Source of the DNA: Terriglobia bacterium
GTDB lineage: Bacteria; Acidobacteriota; Terriglobia; Terriglobales; Acidobacteriaceae
DNA length: 45,191 nucleotides
Assembly (NCBI GenBank): GCA_020073185.1
Contig: JAIQFT010000055.1
Coordinates: forward strand, 1 to 45,191
Direction: 5' to 3'
Shown: piece by piece, positions 39,579 through 45,191 of the stretch
Layout: every line of letters starts with the position of its first letter
How positions within the stretch are numbered: the first letter of the stretch is position 1
Notes under the pieces: model-generated
Told to the model about the DNA's origin: nothing
Seen by the model: only the letters and a program-made list of their open reading frames with translations
Database searches by the model: none
Program-made: the position numbers and the translations under genes

Positions 39579-40307
39579 ATGATCCCCCTCAAGGACGACG
39601 CCCCGCGCTACAGCACGCCTTACGTGAACTATTTCATCGTTGCGCTGAACGTGCTGGCGTTCCTCTTCGAGTTGGCGCTGCCTCGCCTGAACCGCGAAGT
39701 TTTCATTATGCAGTTCGGTTTCGTCCCGGCACGCTTGACGGCGCTGCTGCATGGCGAACACTCGGTTCGGGCGCTGGGGGTGCTGCTGCCGGTCAACGAA
39801 TCCGCGGTTCTAACCGTTATCACCGCCATGTTCCTGCATGCCTCGTGGCTGCACCTGCTGGGCAATATGTGGTTTCTGTGGATTTTCGGCGACAACATCG
39901 AAGACCACCTTGGCCATTTCAAGTACCTGGTTTTTTACCTGTGTTCCGGCTTCGCCGCGGCGCTGCTGCACACCTTTTTCAATCCCGGGTCGCCGGTGCC
40001 CAGCGTGGGGGCCAGCGGAGCGATCGCCGGCGTGATGGGTGCGTACTTCGTGCTGTTCCCTTCGGCCCGAGTGCTGACCCTGGTTCCCTTCCTGTTTGTC
40101 TTTTTTCTGTGGCTGCCGGCCTGGATCATCCTGGGATATTGGTTTGTCATCCAGTTCCTCAGCGGGGCGGCTACCTCCATCGCCTACTCCAGCCAGACCG
40201 GTGGCGGCATCGCATTCTGGGCGCACGTCGGGGGATTCGTCGGCGGCATCGCCATGATCAAGCTCTTCCCTTCCCAGCGCCGCCGCCGCTTCCGCTACGA
40301 CGCATAG
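39579..40307 (+). CDS. Rhomboid-family membrane protein
   Basis: 242 aa. Six or more membrane helices with the rhomboid signature: HASWLHLLGNMWFLWIFGDN (the HxxxN oxyanion helix), the catalytic Ser in VGASGAIAGVMGAYF and the catalytic His in FWAHVGGFVGG. Rhomboids cut transmembrane segments of substrate proteins within the membrane. Divergent from truB with 64 bases between starts. Confidence 0.92.
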   Translation: MIPLKDDAPRYSTPYVNYFIVALNVLAFLFELALPRLNREVFIMQFGFVPARLTALLHGEHSVRALGVLLPVNESAVLTVITAMFLHASWLHLLGNMWFLWIFGDNIEDHLGHFKYLVFYLCSGFAAALLHTFFNPGSPVPSVGASGAIAGVMGAYFVLFPSARVLTLVPFLFVFFLWLPAWIILGYWFVIQFLSGAATSIAYSSQTGGGIAFWAHVGGFVGGIAMIKLFPSQRRRRFRYDA

Positions 40308-40310
40308 GCA

Positions 40311-40386
40311 AGCTCTTAGCTATTGGCTCTTAGCTCTTAGTCGGGCCGGTTTGGCCAAGAGCTAAAAGCTAAGAGCTAGAAGCTCG
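40311..40386. repeat. Iterated AGCTCTTAG inverted repeat between convergent genes
   Basis: Left half repeats CTCTTAGC units (AGCTCTTAGC, GGCTCTTAGCTCTTAG); the right half is its complement (CCAAGAGCTAAAAGCTAAGAGC), around TCGGGCCGGTTT. It lies between the convergent rhomboid and SDR genes and can form a long hairpin in either transcript, so it may serve as a two-way terminator. Confidence 0.6.
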
Positions 40387-40388
40387 AA

Positions 40389-41243
40389 TTACAAATCCCC
40401 CGCCACCGGCCCGATCTTCAACTCTTCCACAGCGGCATTTTCCGGCAGCGCAATCGCGCTGACCAGCGCCCGCGCCACCGTGTCCGGCGACATCATCTTT
40501 TCGCGCGGCGCCTCCGGCATGAACTGGTCCCAGATATCGGTCGCCGTAGGGCCGGGCAAAAGCGAGATAACGCGAATGCCGCGCCCGCGAACCTCCTCGC
40601 GCAGCGTGTCGGTGAATCCGAGCGCCCCATGTTTGGAGGCGCAATAGGCGGACTCGCCGGCGAATACGCTGCGCGCCGCGACCGACAAGTTGTTAACGAT
40701 CACCCCGCCTTTGCCCATCAGCGGCAGCGCCGCCCGTGTGCACAGGAACATCCCGGTCAGGTTGGTGTCGAGCACTTCGCGCCAGGTCTCCAAGGGCATC
40801 TCGACGACGTTGCGCAGCGCGTGCGACCTGCCGGCATTGTTGATGAGAATGTCGAGGCGGTTGAATTCTTTCCGTACCAACCGAAACAACCCGCGCACAT
40901 CTTTTTCGCTGCCAACATCGCACGCGGAACCGAAGAACCCGAGCTGAATCTTGCTGAAATCCGGATCGCCCGGGGTGCTTGCATCAAGCTCCGGGGCGAG
41001 ACGGCCCTCGCGGCGCAAGCGTTCGCTGTTTCGCTCTGCCTCTTCCTGCACAGCGCCAATGAGCTGTTTCAGCGCGGCGTCCAACGTCGCTTCCGACCGT
41101 CCTGCTATTACGACCGAGCATCCCTTGGCCGCCAGCGCCTTCGCAATCGCCAACCCGATGCCGCGGCTGGCGCCGGTGACGACGGCGACCTTCCCTGCGA
41201 GCGGATTGCCATCAGATGTTTGATTTGGATTGCCTCGCTTCAT
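40389..41243 (-). CDS. Short-chain dehydrogenase/reductase
   Basis: 284 aa. The NADP fold TGASRGIGLAIA, LDILINNAGRSHAL and the active-site Y-x3-K in SAYCASKHGALG mark a classical SDR. A loop of about 35 residues (ERNSERLRREGRLAPELDAS and following) is added after the second strand. It stands 98 bases behind folE on the same strand, downstream of two PTPS genes; that setting makes a pterin reductase (sepiapterin-reductase-like) a fair guess, though the sequence alone does not prove it. Confidence 0.88.
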   Translation of the reverse strand: MKRGNPNQTSDGNPLAGKVAVVTGASRGIGLAIAKALAAKGCSVVIAGRSEATLDAALKQLIGAVQEEAERNSERLRREGRLAPELDASTPGDPDFSKIQLGFFGSACDVGSEKDVRGLFRLVRKEFNRLDILINNAGRSHALRNVVEMPLETWREVLDTNLTGMFLCTRAALPLMGKGGVIVNNLSVAARSVFAGESAYCASKHGALGFTDTLREEVRGRGIRVISLLPGPTATDIWDQFMPEAPREKMMSPDTVARALVSAIALPENAAVEELKIGPVAGDL

Positions 41244-41341
41244 TGAAGTTAGAATCTCACACGACAGCGACGAAATAGCCGGTCACATCCGACCGGCCTA
41301 CAAAGAATGTGACTCCGACTGAAACTGAAACTCGAAACTGT

Positions 41342-41947
41342 TCAAAAGCTCCCGTTCCCCGCCTTCGCCCGGATGAGCGACAGGAACTCTTCCCGCGTCT
41401 CGTGCTCGTCGCGAAAGGCGCCGAACATGGCGGAAGTCACGGCGGCAGAATGCTGCTTTTCGACGCCGCGCATCATCATGCACAAGTGCCGCGCCTCGAC
41501 CACTACGCCCACTCCTTGCGGCTCGACCACGCGCTGGATGGTTTCCGCAATCTGCGTCGTCAGCCGCTCCTGCACCTGCAGGCGGCGCGAGAAGATGTCC
41601 ACCAGGCGCGGCAACTTGCTCAGCCCAATCACCTTGCCGTTGGGCACGTAGGCAATGTGCACCTTGCCGAAAAACGGCAGCAGATGGTGCTCGCACAGGC
41701 TGAACATCTCGATGTCCTTCACGATCACCATCTCGTCGTAATTGACCGTGAACAGCGCGCCTTTGAGCATGGTCTCGGCGTCTTCGTGGTAGCCCTTGGT
41801 GAGATATTCCATCGCTCGCTGCGCGCGTTCCGGCGTGCGCTGCAACCCTTCACGGTCGGGGTCTTCGCCGAAACGCACCAGCATTCCGCGCACCAGGTCG
41901 GCGTAGCTGGCGCCGGCCAACGTAGGAGCTTCCACAACATGCGACAT
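41342..41947 (-). CDS. folE: GTP cyclohydrolase I
   Basis: 201 aa from the ATG at 41947. [18 protein letters not shown], the zinc Cys/His in [40 protein letters not shown] and the second zinc Cys in [14 protein letters not shown] identify FolE. It converts GTP to 7,8-dihydroneopterin triphosphate, the entry to folate, queuosine and biopterin. It follows the PTPS pair by 16 bases. Confidence 0.96.
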   Translation of the reverse strand: MSHVVEAPTLAGASYADLVRGMLVRFGEDPDREGLQRTPERAQRAMEYLTKGYHEDAETMLKGALFTVNYDEMVIVKDIEMFSLCEHHLLPFFGKVHIAYVPNGKVIGLSKLPRLVDIFSRRLQVQERLTTQIAETIQRVVEPQGVGVVVEARHLCMMMRGVEKQHSAAVTSAMFGAFRDEHETREEFLSLIRAKAGNGSF

Positions 41948-41963
41948 AGTTCCCTTTTTCGTG

Positions 41964-42386
41964 CTAATGACGCACCTCGGCTCCTCCGGCATACTCGAAG
42001 GAGTTCATCATCGTCTCTTCTATTCTCACCTTTTCCAGATGGGCGTGGGCGAAGCCGCGCCGCACAATTTCGAAGATCTCGGTGCACAAGTTCTCGGTCG
42101 TCGGCACGCGCCGGCTGAATTCCGGCCGCGTGTTCAGGTTCACGTGCTCGTAGCGCGCCAGGATTTCGCGGGCCACGAAACCGTCCAGGTCGGCCAGGTT
42201 GCAGACCATCCCCGTGCCGGCGTCCACCGGCCCGCTGACCGTCACCTCCAGCGCGTAGTTGTGCCCGTGACCATACGGGTTGTTGCACTTGCCGTAGGTG
42301 GCGCGGTTCTCTTCCTCAGACATCTGCTCGCTGTGCAGCCGGTGCGAGGCGGAAAACCAGTAGCGCCTGGTCAGGTGGGCCTTCAT
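41964..42386 (-). CDS. 6-pyruvoyl-tetrahydropterin synthase family, copy 2
   Basis: 140 aa from the ATG at 42386, overlapping the preceding PTPS gene's stop by 4 bases. Zinc ligands are in SASHRL and GHGH of [21 protein letters not shown]; the Cys is the catalytic one. [25 protein letters not shown] and the Glu in VRIEET complete the family pattern. The GKCNNPxGHGHNY wording is that of animal-type PTPS rather than typical QueD (CxxxHGH). Confidence 0.9.
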   Translation of the reverse strand: MKAHLTRRYWFSASHRLHSEQMSEEENRATYGKCNNPYGHGHNYALEVTVSGPVDAGTGMVCNLADLDGFVAREILARYEHVNLNTRPEFSRRVPTTENLCTEIFEIVRRGFAHAHLEKVRIEETMMNSFEYAGGAEVRH

Positions 42387-42793
42387 TTCTCCCCGTAACA
42401 ATCCACAAACAAGTCGGGCGTCTCGTACACCCGGACGCGGTGCAGTTGTGCCACCTTCATCTTCGGCTGCAGGCGCTCCCAGATGGCGATCGCCAGGTTT
42501 TCCGTGGTCGGAATGCGGTCGCGGAATTCCGGCACTTCCTTGTTGAGGAAGCGGTGGTCGAGCGCGCTCAGCACCTCGCGCTCCAGCGTATCTTTTAATT
42601 CTTTCAGGTCGACCACGAAACCGGAGCGCGGGTTGACCTCGCCCTTCACCGTGACTTCCAGCGTGTAATTGTGGCCGTGGCCGTTGGGGTTGTTGCACTT
42701 GCCGAAGATGCGCTGGTTCTCCTCCGGCGAGAATTCCGGGTTGTGATAATAGTGCGCCGCGGAAAATTCGCACTTGCGCGTCAGGTAAACCAT
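42383..42793 (-). CDS. 6-pyruvoyl-tetrahydropterin synthase family, copy 1
   Basis: 136 aa. FSAAHYY and FGKCNNPNGHGHNYTLEVTV (zinc His residues and catalytic Cys), GFVVDLKELKDTLE, LDHRFLN, IPTTENLAIAIWE and VRVYET are nearly the human PTPS sequence pattern. It would turn dihydroneopterin triphosphate into 6-pyruvoyl-tetrahydropterin. It shares an operon with copy 2 and folE; the copies differ enough to have different jobs. Confidence 0.92.
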   Translation of the reverse strand: MVYLTRKCEFSAAHYYHNPEFSPEENQRIFGKCNNPNGHGHNYTLEVTVKGEVNPRSGFVVDLKELKDTLEREVLSALDHRFLNKEVPEFRDRIPTTENLAIAIWERLQPKMKVAQLHRVRVYETPDLFVDCYGEK

Positions 42794-42823
42794 GCTCTCT
42801 TTCTCGAAAAACGTCGTTGGCCG

Positions 42824-43099
42824 TTAGTCGTTGGTCGTTCGCCAATTCCCTTCTTTGTCGTGAACCACCGGCGACTCCCGGCCCGATCTGCTGTTGCAGG
42901 CTTCGCCCTCGTATTGTCGCATTTCCGGCGGTTCTGTCGTAGGACGATATGTCCGGCTTTTCCACGACACCTGCTTCCTCCACTTGTATTGGAGTTGCGA
43001 GCGCAGCAGAAGTAACACGAACGGCGGCAGTCCAAGCGGTGACAGCATTGTTGCCAGCGGCCGAAAATGCGCTCTCCGCACCCGGCGAAGAAACAGAAT
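42824..43099 (-). pseudogene. C-terminal part of the GT2 gene beyond an in-frame TGA
   Basis: Directly after the TGA at 43,102-43,100 the same frame continues ILFLRRVRRAHFRPLATMLS, then the membrane segment PLGLPPFVLLLLRSQ, and WRKQVSWKSRTYRP, the usual end of this glycosyltransferase type, stopping 30 bases before the PTPS start. One nonsense change therefore separates it from the catalytic part. Confidence 0.7.
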
Positions 43100-43963
43100 T
43101 CATGTCGGCGTCGCGACCGCCAAGCCCGCCCCGAGCAGGACATAGTTCCGGCTCGCCAGGCCCGCGATGGCCGCCACAATTCCGCCAGCGGCAGCTAAGA
43201 ATTCGATGCCCCGCACGGCTGCAAGTCGCAAGGTCCGCGGAAACAGCAGCGCCAGGTTCTTGGTCCACCCGTCACGCAGGTCGCGCCAGGTGCGATACAT
43301 GCGGGTACGCACCGCGTCGCCACCGAAACGGAAGCGCAATTTTCGCCCGCTGGCTTTGACCGCCCGCGCCAGCGCCACATCCTCCAGCAACGTATGCCTG
43401 ACCGCCGCATGACCACCGACCGCCTCGTACGCTTCGCGCGTGATCAGCAGGTACTGTCCATTCGCCGCCGCTACCGGCGACGCTGGATCGCAAACTTCCT
43501 TCGGCCGATAGGTCGCCGCCAGTTCGGCGTAGATCACCGGCATCACCGCGTTTTCCAGAAACCCGTGAACCTCCTGCGCCGGCGAATAGGAGAGCAGCGC
43601 GACGCCGTGCTCGCGCGCCTCCCGCAGGCTGCGCGCCAGCGATCCGGGAAGGTGAACCGTGTCGGCGTCGGTAAACAGCAGCCACTCGCCGCGCGTCGCG
43701 TTGGCGCCCGCCTGCGCCGCATTGCACTTACCCGAGCAACCTTCGGGAAGCGGGCCGGCGTCGATCACGCGCACGCCCTCAAGCGAAGCAGCAATTTCGC
43801 GCGTCCGGTCGGCGGAGTCGTCATCGACCACGATGATTTCAAAATCCACTCCAGTTTGCGCCAGCAGCGAATCGAGGCAGGCGCCCAGGCAGGGCTCTTC
43901 ATTGCGCGCCGGCACGATTACCGATACGACGGGAACGGTGGCTTTGCCGACGGCCGCAGTCAT
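43100..43963 (-). CDS. Family 2 glycosyltransferase, truncated by an in-frame stop
   Basis: 287 aa from the ATG at 43963 (TTG at 43984 is also open). VSVIVPARNEEPCLGACLDSL, IIVVDDDSADRT, the DAD metal motif in LLFTDADTVHLPGS, and TLLEDVALARAVKASGRKLRF mark a processive-type GT2 enzyme similar to HpnB-like hopanoid-locus glycosyltransferases. Two apolar segments follow, and the frame ends at GLAVATPT before the last membrane helix. The lost part is still readable downstream. Activity without it is uncertain. Confidence 0.82.
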   Translation of the reverse strand: MTAAVGKATVPVVSVIVPARNEEPCLGACLDSLLAQTGVDFEIIVVDDDSADRTREIAASLEGVRVIDAGPLPEGCSGKCNAAQAGANATRGEWLLFTDADTVHLPGSLARSLREAREHGVALLSYSPAQEVHGFLENAVMPVIYAELAATYRPKEVCDPASPVAAANGQYLLITREAYEAVGGHAAVRHTLLEDVALARAVKASGRKLRFRFGGDAVRTRMYRTWRDLRDGWTKNLALLFPRTLRLAAVRGIEFLAAAGGIVAAIAGLASRNYVLLGAGLAVATPT

Positions 43964-43984
43964 ATCCAGCCACGCAAGGGACAA

Positions 43985-44260
43985 GTGGTCCGGGGTACCC
44001 CCCTTCCCCCCATCCGATCTTTTAGAATCAAGATGTTAGGGAGGATTCGCCGCCAGATCTTTGAGGACAAATGGTTTATCGGCAAAATATTGAAAACAAA
44101 CCTTCCAGAAGAACTTTAAGCCGCGGGAGGAAGGCTCCGGCGGCTCAATGCAGGGTGCTAAAAACCACTATTATTATAACCCGCAGGTCAAGCAATTTTG
44201 TCACACACCCGTGTGACGTTGGAAGGCACACTCCGTTGCCCGGTGTCGTATCATAAAAAC
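43985..44260. other. Intergenic region before the TlpA-like gene
   Basis: About 275 bases between divergent genes. A 28-codon ORF at 44,033-44,119 (MLGRIRRQIFEDKWFIGKIL...) has no ribosome site pattern beyond GGAGG inside it and no known family. A TATTATTATAAC run at 44,170-44,181 could hold a -10 box for the rightward gene. Confidence 0.35.
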
Positions 44261-44749
44261 GTGAAGCGGCTTTGCATCTTTGTCGTCGGCCTTCTCTTGC
44301 TCCTGACCGGTTGCTACAGCGGCACGCGCCCGCCGCGCATTGGCGAATCCGCGCCCGACTTTTCCGTCCAAGACTCCACTCGCACGGTTGCGCTGCACGA
44401 TTACAGGGGCAAGGTGGTGGTGCTGAATTTCTGGGCGACGTGGTGCCCGCCGTGCGTGGAGGAGATGCCGTCACTGGTGCAAATGCAGTCGCGGCTGAAG
44501 GACAAGGGCGTGACCGTGCTGGCCATCAGCCTGGATGTGGACGAAAACGCCTATAACAAGTTCCTCAAGGACCACAACGTGGAGCTGCTCGCGGTCCGCG
44601 ATCCCAACCAGAAGTCGAACACCCTCTACGGGACCTTCAAATATCCCGAGACCTACATCATTGATCGCGATGGCAAGGTGCGGCGCAAGTTCATCGGGCC
44701 GATCGATTGGACCCAGCCGGAGATCGTGTCGTATCTCAGCCGGATGTAG
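44261..44749 (+). CDS. TlpA-like thioredoxin-fold lipoprotein
   Basis: 162 aa from the GTG at 44261, which opens a lipoprotein signal ([20 protein letters not shown], lipobox LLTGC). The AhpC/TSA-type domain has the CxxC in [15 protein letters not shown] and the cis-Pro in YPETYIID. Such proteins reduce disulfides outside the cytoplasm, for example in cytochrome c maturation. No ccm genes are near, so the partner is unknown. Confidence 0.9.
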   Translation: MKRLCIFVVGLLLLLTGCYSGTRPPRIGESAPDFSVQDSTRTVALHDYRGKVVVLNFWATWCPPCVEEMPSLVQMQSRLKDKGVTVLAISLDVDENAYNKFLKDHNVELLAVRDPNQKSNTLYGTFKYPETYIIDRDGKVRRKFIGPIDWTQPEIVSYLSRM

Positions 44750-45125
44750 CGGTGGATTTGTTCTCGTCTGCAAATGAAAAACTAGAAAACACAGAGACGC
44801 AGAGTCACAGAGATGACATGTTTACCGTTTCCCGATTTGTAACTTACGATATCGGCTGTTATCACTCGTTGATGGGCGATAATGCAGTGGGCGTTCATCG
44901 GGCTTAATTAAATTCCAGCCGAATGTGCGCTTCGAGAGGATTTAGGTTCTGGTAGAGTGACAGCCAACATGAACCTATAATGGTCCCGATCTTTGATGGA
45001 CAGCCAAATTTCTCCTGCGCTTCAGCAGACCCCAACTCCCGTCCGGAACTTGCCTAACAGCCCGTGGTGCAAGTCTGGATTCGTGAGCGGAAAGTACTGA
45101 AGTATCCACAGGCATAGTTCGTAGA
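44750..45125. other. Intergenic region before the edge transposase
   Basis: About 375 bases without a supported gene. CACAGAGACGCAGAGTCACAGAG (split as CACAGAG, ACGCAGAGT, CACAGAG; 44,791-44,813) is a CACGAAG/CACAGAG-type intergenic repeat. The last part probably contains the left end of the insertion element, but I could not fix its terminal repeat without the other end. Confidence 0.4.
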
Positions 45126-45191
45126 ATGTCGCGCATGTCGATGGGGACGCGCAAGCAGCGGGAGAAGCAAGAGGACATCTGGATTGCGCAC
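45126..45191 (+). CDS. Probable transposase, N-terminal fragment at window edge
   Basis: 22 codons to the edge: MSRMSMGTRKQREKQEDIWIAH. Starts of the type MG(T/R)RK(K/Q)RE(R/K)QE, then a short hydrophobic stretch, are common in IS5/IS1182-like transposases, where a PGHPFY block would follow. Alternative in-frame ATGs are at 45,135 and 45,141. The call rests on a short match only. Confidence 0.4.
   Translation, partial: MSRMSMGTRKQREKQEDIWIAH

Noticed and set aside
43100-43102. TGA as selenocysteine in the GT2 gene
   Set aside because: No SECIS-like hairpin directly after it and no reason for selenocysteine at this place in a glycosyltransferase; a nonsense change is simpler.
44033-44119. 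28-codon ORF MLGRIRRQIFEDKWF...
   Set aside because: Too short, no separate ribosome site, no known family; kept only as a note in the intergenic entry.
1-45191. CRISPR array
   Set aside because: No regularly spaced direct repeats of 24-40 bases were seen, and no cas-like gene.

Overview
The window is about 61% GC, densely coded on both strands, and looks like a chromosomal segment of an environmental bacterium. The gene styles suggest Acidobacteriota (Terriglobia-like): secreted amidohydrolases, membrane glycosyltransferases with C-terminal TPRs, TIG-domain proteins, and AT-rich or CACGAAG-type intergenic repeats. That placement is inference from gene content; no rRNA or marker alignment was possible.

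Left host part (1-24,533). A type IV pilin gene runs off the left edge. Divergent from it are two paralogous GT-C/TPR membrane glycosyltransferases. Then come an M16 peptidase, rlmN carrying an in-frame palindromic repeat, a RimI-like acetyltransferase, pheA, two secreted proteins, an arsenic locus (arsC / arsR / frameshifted thioredoxin-like gene), a zinc alcohol dehydrogenase, tRNA-Ser(CGA) with a truncated copy in front, an EVE-domain protein, an amidohydrolase, tadA, and a short nuoI-like ferredoxin gene. A TonB remnant follows. A polyamine block holds a frame-broken agmatine deiminase, an N-carbamoylputrescine amidase and a deoxyhypusine-synthase-like gene. Then pdxT, miaB, a DUF151 nuclease, and a small gene that is partly duplicated on the far side of a second amidohydrolase. 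A vapBC-type toxin-antitoxin pair closes this part.

Element (about 24,593-38,454). A phage-like element of about 13.8 kb is bounded by dif-like XerC/XerD sites. The right site is a complete 28-bp dif-like sequence; the left has the same XerD arm and core but 15 extra bases before the XerC arm. I see no integrase, so integration by host XerCD is the simplest reading. Thirteen rightward genes (24,819-32,411) look like virion and membrane proteins. They include a 286-aa protein that could be the main capsid protein, a beta-rich 298-aa protein, a secreted TIG protein and several membrane proteins. Fourteen leftward genes (32,389-38,311) include an AbrB-type regulator, a replication initiator (winged helix plus DnaA-N-like domain) whose linker carries 11-bp-phased iterons beside an AT-rich tract, a ParB-like protein, a GH24 endolysin, a DPPY methyltransferase, a PD-(D/E)XK nuclease and small zinc-ribbon proteins. 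I find no terminase, portal, tail or Walker-type packaging ATPase. This is the strongest candidate here for an undescribed system: a tailless-phage-like element using dif.

Right host part (38,636-45,191). truB, a rhomboid-family protein, an SDR, folE and two tandem eukaryotic-type 6-pyruvoyl-tetrahydropterin synthases (a possible tetrahydrobiopterin route), a GT2 glycosyltransferase split by an in-frame TGA, a TlpA-like lipoprotein, and the first 22 codons of what looks like a transposase at the right edge.
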